8,600 nucleotides of DNA from Actinobacteria bacterium UBA4719 (GCA_002404345.1 DHJN01000015.1:1-8600); one strand, 5' to 3'; numbered from the stretch's first letter, positions 1 through 5,772 are shown. Translations and numbers: made by a program. The notes: generated by a model from the sequence alone, not told the origin.

Positions 1-300
1 CAGAACAAGGAGTCGGCCATGCGGGTGCTGCGGGCCCGGCTGCACCAGCTGGCCCAGAACGAGGCAGACGCGGCGGCCTCGGCCCAGCGCAGGTCCCAGA
101 TCCGCACGGTCGACCGTTCTGAGCGGATCCGGACCTACAACTTCCCCGAGAACCGCATCGCCGACCACCGCACCGGTTACAAGGCCTACAACCTGGACGT
201 GGTCCTGGATGGCGACCTCGACCCGATTGTCCAGTCCGCCGTGGACACCGACGACGCCGCCCGGATGGCGGCGGTGGCGGACGGGTCGTCGGGTCTGTGA
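1..300 (+). CDS. prfA: Peptide chain release factor 1 (RF1), C-terminal end, partial
   Basis: This is the last 99 residues of a protein whose start lies before the window; the reading frame is open from base 1 and ends at TGA 298-300. RF1 reads UAA and UAG stop codons in the ribosomal A site and triggers release of the finished peptide. The visible part holds the conserved block [19 protein letters not shown] followed by TGYKAYNLD and GDLD. I recognise this as the class-I release-factor C-terminal region in its RF1 rather than RF2 form. The GGQ catalytic loop is upstream and not visible. The stop overlaps the GTG start of prmC, whose product methylates the GGQ glutamine of this protein, so the pair is almost certainly translationally coupled. 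Nothing looks damaged. Confidence 0.95.
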   Translation, partial: QNKESAMRVLRARLHQLAQNEADAAASAQRRSQIRTVDRSERIRTYNFPENRIADHRTGYKAYNLDVVLDGDLDPIVQSAVDTDDAARMAAVADGSSGL

Positions 301-1346
301 GGTCAGGGGCTGTGGCGCCGTCGTTGCGGGACGCGGTTCGCGCCGCCGTCCGGGTCCTGGTGGATGCCGGTGTCGAGAGTGCGGAGTTCGACGCCTTGGC
401 GCTGGCGGCGTGTGTCCTGAAGACGACCACCAGCGAGGTGCGCAAGCTGATGATCCTGGGCGCGCCGGTTCCCGACGGGCTCGACGATCTGGTGGCCGAG
501 CGCGCCCGCCGGGTGCCGCTGCAGCATCTGACCGGCAAGGCGGGGTTCCGCCGGCTCGAGCTCTCGGTCGGGCCGGGTGTCTTCGTGCCCCGCTTCGAGA
601 CGGAGTTCGTGGCCGGCCTCGCCATCACCCACTTGCGCAAACCTAGGGACGGTGCGGGGGAACCGGGTGCAAACCTAGGGACCGTGCACAGCAAACCGAG
701 CGAGCTTGGCAAACCGAGCGAGCTTGGCAAACCTAGGGACGGTGCAGGGGAACCGGGAGCAAACCTAGGGACCGTGCACAGCACCGTCCCTAGGTTTGCG
801 CCACCGGGTCCCACACCATCCCTAGGTTTGCGGAGCGTGGTGGTGGACCTCTGCGGCGGGTCCGGAGCGATCGCCTTGGCCATCAAGGACGAGGTCCCTG
901 CGGCCGAGGTCCATGGAGTCGAACTGTCTGCCCTGGCTCACGCTTGGGCGATCCGCAACCGCGACGACCTCGGGCTCGACGTGGACCTGCGGCTCGGCGA
1001 CGCGACGCTGGCGTTCCCCGATCTCGAGGCCGGCGCGGACGTCGTGGTGAGCAACCCGCCATACATTCCGGTGGGCGCGGTCCCGAACGACCCGGAGGTC
1101 CGAGACCACGACCCCGAGGTCGCGCTCTACGGCGGCAGCTCCGACGGTTTGCGGATCCCGCTGGAGGTCGCGGCCCGTGCCGCGGTCCTGCTGCGACCGG
1201 GAGGTTTCTTCGTGATGGAACACGCTGACGTACAGGGGGTCTCACTGCCGGCAGCGCTACGGGCGACTGGCTTGTGGCAGGACATCCGGGACCACAAAGA
1301 CCTCAACGGACGTCCTCGTGCCGTCACGGCTGTTCGCGCGCACTGA
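297..1346 (+). CDS. prmC: Peptide chain release factor N5-glutamine methyltransferase, with an internal repeat insertion
   Basis: PrmC (HemK) uses S-adenosylmethionine to methylate the glutamine of the GGQ motif in release factors RF1 and RF2. The N-terminal helical domain covers about residues 1-100 and contains [10 protein letters not shown], then VPRFETE (family norm PRP[ED]TE). The Rossmann domain starts at VVDLCGGSG (D184-G190, the SAM-binding glycine loop). NPPY at 253-256 binds the target glutamine. At 349 residues it is longer than the roughly 280-290 usual for the family. The excess is residues about 115-178, encoded by repeats, sitting in the linker between the two domains and preserving the frame. 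GTG 297 overlaps the prfA stop; GTG 312 is an alternative start, with GAGG nine bases upstream. Both domains keep their key motifs, so an active enzyme is likely, but this is inference. Confidence 0.93.
   Translation: MRSGAVAPSLRDAVRAAVRVLVDAGVESAEFDALALAACVLKTTTSEVRKLMILGAPVPDGLDDLVAERARRVPLQHLTGKAGFRRLELSVGPGVFVPRFETEFVAGLAITHLRKPRDGAGEPGANLGTVHSKPSELGKPSELGKPRDGAGEPGANLGTVHSTVPRFAPPGPTPSLGLRSVVVDLCGGSGAIALAIKDEVPAAEVHGVELSALAHAWAIRNRDDLGLDVDLRLGDATLAFPDLEAGADVVVSNPPYIPVGAVPNDPEVRDHDPEVALYGGSSDGLRIPLEVAARAAVLLRPGGFFVMEHADVQGVSLPAALRATGLWQDIRDHKDLNGRPRAVTAVRAH
636..832 (+). repeat. Palindromic repeat cluster inserted in frame within prmC
   Basis: The word GCAAACCTAGGGA occurs four times forward (starting at 637, 669, 727, 759) and twice in reverse complement (787-799 and 819-831). 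Neighbouring same-strand copies are 32 bp apart, except for one gap of 58. The outer ends are a 14-bp perfect inverted repeat (636-649 and 819-832). A 20-bp perfect inverted repeat pairs 636-655 with 781-800. A 57-bp direct repeat (637-693 and 727-783, two mismatches) flanks an 18-bp tandem pair (691-708, 709-726). A hairpin with a 14-bp perfect stem forms between 759-772 and 786-799. The direct-repeat periods of 90 and 18 bp are multiples of three. The translation is rich in G, P and charged residues and is probably disordered. Its origin is unknown; it resembles in principle the coding palindromic elements known from Rickettsia. Confidence 0.9.
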
Positions 1347-1347
1347 A

Positions 1348-1432
1348 CAGTGCGGCGAGACGACCAGTGCGGCGAGACGACCAGTGCGGCGAGACGACCA
1401 GTGCGGCGAGACGACCAGTGCGGCGAGACGAA
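1348..1432. repeat. Tandem array, five 17-bp units, prmC-tsaC spacer
   Basis: Five head-to-tail copies of CAGTGCGGCGAGACGAC begin at 1348, 1365, 1382, 1399 and 1416. The first four are identical and the fifth differs only in its last base (A for C). The array begins two bases after the prmC stop and lies before the tsaC ribosome binding site. Since 17 is not a multiple of three, the copies read in all frames and do not encode a regular peptide. The near identity points to recent slippage-type expansion. No function can be assigned. Confidence 0.95.
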
Positions 1433-1503
1433 CAGCGGCGCCACGACGTTCGCCAGGCCGATCACGGCCGAGGATGAGAAACTTCAGCGGTGGTCGAGAT
1501 GAT

Positions 1504-1511
1504 GGAAAGGA
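1504..1511 (+). promoter_or_regulatory. Ribosome binding site fixing the tsaC start
   Basis: GGAAAGGA ends four bases before ATG 1516. The same reading frame stays open upstream to about 1318, but that extension runs through the 17-bp tandem array and the end of prmC. The binding site and the conserved protein length both favour ATG 1516. Confidence 0.65.
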
Positions 1512-1515
1512 TCAG

Positions 1516-2163
1516 ATGAGCCCGGTGATCGATTGCACGAGCGAGGATGGCCTGGCCGAAGGCATCGCCGCCGCGGCCGAAGCCGTTCGTCGTGGCGATG
1601 TGGTGGTACTGCCAACTGACACCGTCTACGGCATGGGCGTTGACGCGTTCGCGGCCGATGCCGTGGGCGCGGTGCTGGCGGCCAAGGGCCGGGGCCGCGA
1701 GATGCCTCTGCCGGTCCTCGTCCCGAACGCACAAACGGTCGACGGGCTGGCCATCAACGTCCCGGCCTACGCACATGACCTGATCCGGGCTTTCTGGCCG
1801 GGCCCGTTGACGCTGGTCTTGCACTCGCAGGCTTCGCTGATGTGGGACCTGGGCGAGACCAACGGTACGGTCGCGCTGCGGATGCCCGAGAACGAGACCG
1901 CGCTCAGGCTGCTGACCGAGGTCGGCCCGATGGCCGTTACCAGTGCCAACGTCTCCGGTCAGCCGCCGGCAAGTTCCATCCTTGATGCTGCCACCCAGCT
2001 CGGGTCGGCAGTCAGTGTCTATCTGGACGCGGGGCCCTCGGCCGGCGGCCTGGCCTCGACGATCCTGGACTGCACCCGCGAGTCTCCGGTCATCCTGCGG
2101 GCCGGTGCCATCTCCGCCGGCCAGATCCAGCAGGTTCTCGGCGACATCGAGCTGGGCAGCTGA
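1516..2163 (+). CDS. tsaC: L-threonylcarbamoyladenylate synthase (Sua5/YwlC/TsaC family)
   Basis: This enzyme makes threonylcarbamoyl-AMP from threonine, bicarbonate and ATP. That is the first step of the N6-threonylcarbamoyladenosine (t6A37) modification of tRNAs reading ANN codons. The protein has 215 residues and is a single YrdC-like domain with no C-terminal Sua5 extension, the usual form in actinobacteria. Family signatures are LPTDTVYG (32-39), a KGRGREMPLPVLV stretch, FWPGPLTLVL (93-102) and VTSANVSG (141-148). ATG 1516 was chosen because GGAAAGGA lies just before it; the longer open frame would translate tandem-repeat DNA. It follows prmC at a distance of 169 bp, filled mostly by the 17-bp array, so co-transcription is possible but not evident. 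Position after prfA-prmC is the normal actinobacterial context. Confidence 0.93.
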   Translation: MSPVIDCTSEDGLAEGIAAAAEAVRRGDVVVLPTDTVYGMGVDAFAADAVGAVLAAKGRGREMPLPVLVPNAQTVDGLAINVPAYAHDLIRAFWPGPLTLVLHSQASLMWDLGETNGTVALRMPENETALRLLTEVGPMAVTSANVSGQPPASSILDAATQLGSAVSVYLDAGPSAGGLASTILDCTRESPVILRAGAISAGQIQQVLGDIELGS

Positions 2164-2191
2164 GCGCGATGTCGTTCTTGGGTCAGACCCG

Positions 2192-2220
2192 AACCACGTC
2201 GGAGATGGTTTCCCCTTTTT
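2192..2220 (+). terminator. Weak candidate terminator after tsaC
   Basis: A short stem (AACCA 2192-2196 with TGGTT 2206-2210, nine-base loop) is followed directly by TCCCCTTTTT. The layout fits an intrinsic terminator, but the stem has only five pairs and is AT/GC mixed, so it is a weak call. Confidence 0.2.
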
Positions 2221-2254
2221 GGTGACTGTGGTGATCGGGGTGACAGACTCCACA

Positions 2255-2260
2255 TAGAGT
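2255..2260 (+). promoter_or_regulatory. Possible -10 element upstream of glyA
   Basis: TAGAGT fits the TANNNT pattern common in actinobacterial housekeeping promoters. It lies 56 bases before the glyA start, in a 147-bp spacer that would suit a promoter. No convincing -35 box stands 16-18 bases upstream. The surrounding nine bases, CACATAGAG, recur before atpE. Confidence 0.25.
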
Positions 2261-2310
2261 GAGTGCGCCAGCTTTGGCCACTCTCACCATCACGTTCTCC
2301 CGGAGCACCC

Positions 2311-3600
2311 ATGTCCATGGACCAGACCTTTTACGGCGCTGACTTCGGTCAGCTGAACAGCCAGGACCCGGAGATCGCCGGCGTGCTGCTCTCCGAGCTC
2401 GACCGTCTGCGCGGCGGCCTTCAGCTGATAGCCAGCGAGAACCTCACCAGTCCGGCAGTGTTGGCCGCCCTGGGTTCGACGCTGTCCAACAAGTACGCCG
2501 AGGGTTATCCGGGGCGCCGGTACTACGGTGGCTGCTCCGAGGTCGACAAGGCCGAGTCGATCGGGATCGAGCGCGCCAAGGCTCTGTTCGGGGCCGACCA
2601 CGCCAACCTTCAGCCGCACTCGGGGGCCAGCGCCAACCTGGCGGTCTACGGCGCCTTCTGCCAGCCGGGCGACACCTACCTGGCGATGTCCCTGCCGCAC
2701 GGTGGGCACCTGACACACGGCTCCAAGGTCTCCTTCAGTGGCAAGTGGTTCAACGCCGTGCACTATGGCGTCGACAAGGAGACCGAGGACATCGACTACG
2801 CGCAGGTGGCAGACCTCGCCCGGCAGCACAGACCCAAGCTCATCGTCGCGGGTGGTTCGGCCATCCCACGGCTGATCGACTTCGAGTTCTTCCGTAACCT
2901 GGCTGACGAGGTGGGCGCGATCTTCTGGGTCGATGCCGCTCACTTCATCGGGTTGGTCGCCGGAAAGGCGATCCCGAGCCCCGTGCCGTATGCCGATGTC
3001 GTCACCTTCACGACGCACAAGGTGCTTCGTGGACCGCGCGGCGGGATGCTGGTCTGCAAGGAGGAGCACGCCGCCAAACTGGACAAGGCAGTCTTCCCGA
3101 TGATGCAGGGCGGGCCGCTGATGCACTGCATCGCGGCCAAGGCGGTCAACCTGCACGAGTGTGCCCAGCCGGCATACCAGGTCTACGCCAAACAGGTCAT
3201 CGCCAATGCCCAGCAGCTGGCAACATCGTTGGGGGAGAAGGGCATTCGTCCGATAACGGGAGGCACGGACACCCATCTCTCACTGCATGACCTGCAGGGG
3301 GTCGGGGTGACCGGCAGGGACGCCGAGGCCCGCGCGGATGCCGCCGGCATCGTCCTGAACAAGAACGCCATTCCCTTTGACCCGCAGCCGCCGAACACGG
3401 CTTCCGGCATCCGCGTCGGCACCCCGTCGGTGACAACCCAGGGCATGGGGACCAAGGAGATGACGGTCATTGCGGACCTTATCCACCAGGCCGTGACCCA
3501 GACAGACGGCGACCCCGACCACCCCAAGGCCAAGGAGATCCGCGCGGAGGTGACCGACCTCGTCGGCCGCTTCCCGGCATACCCTCGTTCGAGCAGCTGA
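2311..3600 (+). CDS. glyA: Serine hydroxymethyltransferase (glycine hydroxymethyltransferase)
   Basis: A PLP enzyme that interconverts serine plus tetrahydrofolate with glycine plus 5,10-methylenetetrahydrofolate, feeding one-carbon units to purine, thymidylate and methionine synthesis. The protein has 429 residues, within the usual length. Visible family motifs are NKYAEGYPGRRYYGG (60-74), QPHSGASAN, HGGHLTHG (130-137), GGSAIPR, VDAAH (D208, H211) and the PLP lysine K237 in TTHKVLRGPRGG. From memory of the family, three spots differ from the common form: Val follows the PLP lysine where Thr is usual, VDAAH replaces VDMAH, and SAIPR replaces SAYPR. This suggests a divergent subfamily or paralog. 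ATG 2311 has GGAG at 2302-2305, five bases upstream; ATG 2317 is possible. The frame is open upstream to 2263 without conserved sequence. It stands alone between tsaC and wecA. Confidence 0.94.
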   Translation: MSMDQTFYGADFGQLNSQDPEIAGVLLSELDRLRGGLQLIASENLTSPAVLAALGSTLSNKYAEGYPGRRYYGGCSEVDKAESIGIERAKALFGADHANLQPHSGASANLAVYGAFCQPGDTYLAMSLPHGGHLTHGSKVSFSGKWFNAVHYGVDKETEDIDYAQVADLARQHRPKLIVAGGSAIPRLIDFEFFRNLADEVGAIFWVDAAHFIGLVAGKAIPSPVPYADVVTFTTHKVLRGPRGGMLVCKEEHAAKLDKAVFPMMQGGPLMHCIAAKAVNLHECAQPAYQVYAKQVIANAQQLATSLGEKGIRPITGGTDTHLSLHDLQGVGVTGRDAEARADAAGIVLNKNAIPFDPQPPNTASGIRVGTPSVTTQGMGTKEMTVIADLIHQAVTQTDGDPDHPKAKEIRAEVTDLVGRFPAYPRSSS

Positions 3601-3621
3601 TTCATCCGGCTACATCGTTCT

Positions 3622-3633
3622 CTAGCTAGCTAG
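3622..3633. repeat. (CTAG)3 palindrome in the glyA-wecA spacer
   Basis: Three tandem copies of CTAG make a 12-bp fully self-complementary run, 21 bases after the glyA stop and 10 bases before the wecA start. CTAG is a generally scarce tetranucleotide in many bacterial genomes, so three in a row is notable. It also leaves wecA with only a weak AGG as ribosome binding site. Confidence 0.85.
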
Positions 3634-3643
3634 GCGCTGATCC

Positions 3644-4744
3644 GTGCGGGAGTACCTCCTGGTCTTCGTCGTGGCCGCAGTCACGACGTACGCCGCCACC
3701 CCCTTCGTGAGGTGGCTCGCGCTCGCGACCGGTGCGATGACCGCGGTGCGCGATCGCGACGTCCACGCCGTGCCCATCCCGCGTCTCGGGGGAGTGGGGA
3801 TCCTGCTCGGGTTCGGGGCCGCGCTGCTGGTGGCCAGTCGACTGCCTTACTTGTCCCAGGTCTTCCGGGGCGGCGAGATGACGGGCGTGCTGATCGGTGC
3901 CGTGATCGTGTGTGCCGTCGGGGTGCTGGACGACATCCGTCCGCTGGACTGGCTGACAAAGCTGGCGGGGCAGATGCTCGCCGCCGGTGTGATGGCATTC
4001 AAGGGCGTGCAGCTGCTGTCGTTGCCATTGTTCGGCGTGACCGTCCTGCCCGCGCCGCTCCTGGTGGCGCTCACGATCCTGATCGTCGTCATCTCAACCA
4101 ACGCGGTGAACTTCATCGACGGTCTGGACGGACTGGCCGCCGGCGTGGTCGCCATCGCGGGGCTCGCGTTCTTCAGCTACTCCTACCTCCTTTCGCGCAC
4201 CTACGACCCGCCAAACGTGTTTTCCTCTGCGACCTTCATCACGGCGGCGCTGGTGGGCTGCTGCGTGGGCTTTCTGCCGCACAACTTCCATCCCGCCCGT
4301 CTCTTCATGGGCGACGCTGGGTCCCTCCTGCTCGGACTCCTGCTGGCGGCCGCGACGATCTCGATGACCGGCAACATCGACCCCAGCGTGCAGCTCAGCG
4401 GTAACGCCTCCGTCGCGATCCTGCTTCCGGTCGTGCTTCCGCTCGCGATCCTGTCGCTGCCCCTGCTCGATGTCATGCTGGCCGTGATCCGACGTACCCG
4501 GGCCGGACGACGCCCCTGGCACCCGGACGCCGAGCACCTGCATCACCGGATGCTGCAGATCGGTCACACCCATGTGCGGGCAGTGCTCCTGCTCTACCTG
4601 TGGGCCGCCCTGGTCGCCCTGGGCGCGGTGTCCTTTGCCTTCGTCGACGGCTGGCTGCCGATCGTGGTCATTGTCATCGTTGCCATCTCGGCCATGGTCC
4701 TGACGCTCTGGCTACCCAGGTGGTTGCCGGACCGACGCTTGTGA
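3644..4744 (+). CDS. wecA: WecA/Rfe-type polyprenyl-phosphate GlcNAc-1-phosphate transferase
   Basis: An integral membrane enzyme of the WecA/MraY superfamily. Known members transfer a sugar-1-phosphate (usually GlcNAc-1-P) from UDP-sugar to undecaprenyl or decaprenyl phosphate on the inner membrane face, starting cell-wall polymer synthesis; in mycobacteria this begins the arabinogalactan linker. The protein has 366 residues and about ten to eleven hydrophobic segments. Catalytic motifs are all present: HAVPIPRLGG (41-50), DD at 96-97, NFIDGLDG (156-163), MGDAGS (222-227) and the WecA-type histidine loop HPDAEHLHH (293-301), which separates it from MraY. The GTG 3644 start gives the typical MREYLLV opening. 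The acceptor and exact sugar cannot be read from sequence. Its stop codon lies inside a CRP-like inverted repeat. Placement just before the ATP synthase genes is the conserved actinobacterial arrangement. Confidence 0.93.
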   Translation: MREYLLVFVVAAVTTYAATPFVRWLALATGAMTAVRDRDVHAVPIPRLGGVGILLGFGAALLVASRLPYLSQVFRGGEMTGVLIGAVIVCAVGVLDDIRPLDWLTKLAGQMLAAGVMAFKGVQLLSLPLFGVTVLPAPLLVALTILIVVISTNAVNFIDGLDGLAAGVVAIAGLAFFSYSYLLSRTYDPPNVFSSATFITAALVGCCVGFLPHNFHPARLFMGDAGSLLLGLLLAAATISMTGNIDPSVQLSGNASVAILLPVVLPLAILSLPLLDVMLAVIRRTRAGRRPWHPDAEHLHHRMLQIGHTHVRAVLLLYLWAALVALGAVSFAFVDGWLPIVVIVIVAISAMVLTLWLPRWLPDRRL

Positions 4745-4759
4745 TAGCTTTCACAAGCG
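4736..4759. promoter_or_regulatory. CRP/GlxR-type operator at the head of the ATP synthase cluster
   Basis: A 9-bp perfect inverted repeat, CGCTTGTGA (4736-4744) and TCACAAGCG (4751-4759), is separated by six bases. Its core is exactly TGTGA-N6-TCACA, the textbook CRP half-site arrangement, also used by actinobacterial CRP/GlxR-like proteins. The left arm contains the wecA stop codon. It lies 184 bases before the AtpI-like start. No T-run follows, so a terminator is less likely. Binding is inferred, not shown. Confidence 0.55.
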
Positions 4760-4839
4760 CTCAGGTCATGGTTCGGGCGTCTCCCCGGCTCTGTCAGAGT
4801 GTGTAGTGCCGTTCGAGACGCGGTGCCCTTCGAGGCGCC

Positions 4840-4903
4840 ACCACGACGACAAGTCACCACGACGACGAGTCACCACGACGACAAGTCACCACGACGACCA
4901 GTG
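4840..4903. repeat. Tandem array, four 16-bp units, wecA-AtpI-like spacer
   Basis: Units ACCACGACGACAAGTC start at 4840, 4856, 4872 and 4888. Unit 2 has G for A at the twelfth base. Unit 4 is changed at its end, running into GACGACCAGTG, a word shared with the 17-bp array at 1348. The 199-bp spacer around it holds the CRP-like site at its start and no other gene. No promoter with recognisable -35 and -10 boxes stands out. Confidence 0.92.
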
Positions 4904-4943
4904 ACAGCTCTGGCCGATGACGACTCAAAAGTAGGCGAACTAT

Positions 4944-5441
4944 TTGACGCAGCCACAGCAGCAGGCTTCGGGACCGGCACGCGTGCCGCTGTTCGCCGCG
5001 ATGCTGCGCGCAGCCGTGATCCCGGTGGTCGCCGCCGCGCCGGTCATCGTGCTGGTGTTCTGGATCACGCGGCAGGCCCGTGGCGGGCTGGCCGCGCTGC
5101 TGGGCGTCTGCATCGCGGTGGTCTTCTTCGCCAGCGGTCTCTACGTCATGAAGCGGGTGACGAACTCGAACCCACTGTCGGTTCTCGCCGGGGCCCTCGC
5201 CGTCTACCTCGGACAGGTCATCTTCCTCGGGCTCGTGATCCTGGCTCTTTCGGGCGCTGACTGGCTGGACGGTGAGGCCTTCGGGCTGTCCATCCTGGCC
5301 GTAGCCCTTGTCTGGCAGCTCTCCCAGGTTGTGACCTTCGTCCGGCTGCGCAAGCCTGTGTATGACGAGCCAGCTGAGGACCCAGCTGAAGACCCGGCTG
5401 ACCACCCAGCTGACGAGCCAGCCCAAGAGCGGCTCTTGTGA
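4944..5441 (+). CDS. Four-helix membrane protein in the AtpI position (Rv1303-like), TTG start
   Basis: A 165-residue membrane protein with predicted transmembrane segments near residues 21-41, 48-67, 79-103 and 112-132. The tail is short, acidic and proline-rich (about 141-165). I recognise no catalytic motif. Small four-helix proteins in this place, before atpB, are usually called ATP synthase protein I, thought to help assemble the c-ring or carry ions. The assignment rests on position, size and topology, not on strong residue identity. An in-frame TAG at 4932-4934 rules out any earlier start, and TTG 4944 is the first possible one, with AGGCGA upstream. GTG 4983 and ATG 5001 are alternatives that would still keep all four helices. 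The C-terminus is encoded by five 12-bp repeats. The next gene starts within about 20 bases, so the two are co-transcribed. Confidence 0.8.
   Translation: MTQPQQQASGPARVPLFAAMLRAAVIPVVAAAPVIVLVFWITRQARGGLAALLGVCIAVVFFASGLYVMKRVTNSNPLSVLAGALAVYLGQVIFLGLVILALSGADWLDGEAFGLSILAVALVWQLSQVVTFVRLRKPVYDEPAEDPAEDPADHPADEPAQERLL
5364..5423 (+). repeat. Five 12-bp coding repeats in the AtpI-like tail
   Basis: Five consecutive 12-bp blocks start at 5364, 5376, 5388, 5400 and 5412. Each is two acidic or His codons followed by CC[AG] GC[TC] (Pro-Ala). They encode DEPA, EDPA, EDPA, DHPA and DEPA. Unlike the intergenic arrays the period keeps the frame. The repeat forms a flexible acidic tail after the last membrane helix. 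Confidence 0.85.
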
Positions 5442-5452
5442 ACAGGAGCCAT

Positions 5453-5459
5453 GGAGGAG
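5453..5459 (+). promoter_or_regulatory. Ribosome binding site that decides the AtpZ-like start
   Basis: GGAGGAG has its GGAGG core (5453-5457) five bases before ATG 5463. The earlier in-frame ATG 5451 overlaps this site, and its own upstream AGGAG (5444-5448) is only two bases away, which is too close. Start 5463 is therefore preferred. Confidence 0.6.
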
Positions 5460-5462
5460 CCG

Positions 5463-5714
5463 ATGAACGAGCGCGAACCACCGCCGAGCGATTCCGGCGG
5501 GCCGCCGGACCCCGACGCGGGGCATCCACGGCTCGAGGAGTCGCGGATGTGGAACGTCGTCTCGTATCTGATCTCGGGTCCGGTGATGTTCGGCGGGATC
5601 GGATGGGCCCTGGATCACTGGCTGGGAACCGGCTTTTTTGTGCCGATCGGCATCCTCGCTGGGATGGCCGTGTCGTTGTACCTCGTCTGGGTCCGGTACG
5701 GTACGCAGCAGTGA
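5463..5714 (+). CDS. AtpZ/AtpI-family small membrane protein
   Basis: An 83-residue protein: a proline-rich, acidic N-terminal stretch (1-27), then two hydrophobic helices near 32-51 and 57-76 joined by LDHWLGTG. The block SYLISGPVMFGGIGWALDHW is typical of the F1Fo ATPase accessory family (ATPase_gene1/AtpZ), proposed to act with AtpI in ion transport or c-ring assembly. Starting at ATG 5451 would give 87 residues; 5463 is preferred because of its ribosome binding site. It lies 21 bases after the four-helix protein and 109 bases before atpB, so it belongs to the ATP synthase operon. Family membership is fairly sure; biochemical function is not settled even for better-known relatives. Confidence 0.85.
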   Translation: MNEREPPPSDSGGPPDPDAGHPRLEESRMWNVVSYLISGPVMFGGIGWALDHWLGTGFFVPIGILAGMAVSLYLVWVRYGTQQ

Positions 5715-5718
5715 CTTC

Positions 5719-5756
5719 CGCGGGGCGCACGAGCGTCAGCCGCGAGGTGCCCCGCG
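5719..5756 (+). promoter_or_regulatory. GC-rich hairpin between the AtpZ-like gene and atpB
   Basis: CGCGGGGC (5719-5726) and GCCCCGCG (5749-5756) form a perfect 8-bp GC-only stem with a 22-base loop, starting just after the stop at 5712-5714. No T-run follows, so it is more likely an RNA structure or processing barrier than an intrinsic terminator. Confidence 0.4.
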
Positions 5757-5772
5757 ATGAGCCGAGCACCAC

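Noticed and set aside
636..832. CRISPR array or attachment site in prmC
   Set aside because: Repeats are palindromic and mixed in orientation, with 18-45-base spacers that are themselves repeated, and no cas genes are present. There is no integrase either.
1127..1465. Minus-strand reading frame of 112 aa with a repeated SPHWSSRRT-like peptide
   Set aside because: It is created by reading the 17-bp tandem array and the end of prmC backwards. There is no ribosome binding site or domain, and it overlaps well-supported genes.
1318..1515. N-terminal extension of tsaC
   Set aside because: The extra 66 residues translate the prmC end and the tandem array. ATG 1516 has a good ribosome binding site and gives the normal family length.
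2164..2310. Riboswitch upstream of glyA
   Set aside because: The 147-bp spacer has only small stems and I could not match it to a glycine, THF, SAH or ZTP riboswitch core.
3712..4404. Plus-strand 230-aa frame inside wecA
   Set aside because: Arg/Gly-rich shifted-frame shadow of wecA, which has every catalytic motif in the other frame.
4736..4759. Intrinsic terminator of wecA
   Set aside because: The stem is followed by GCGCTCAGG rather than a T-run, and the loop and arms fit the CRP consensus better.
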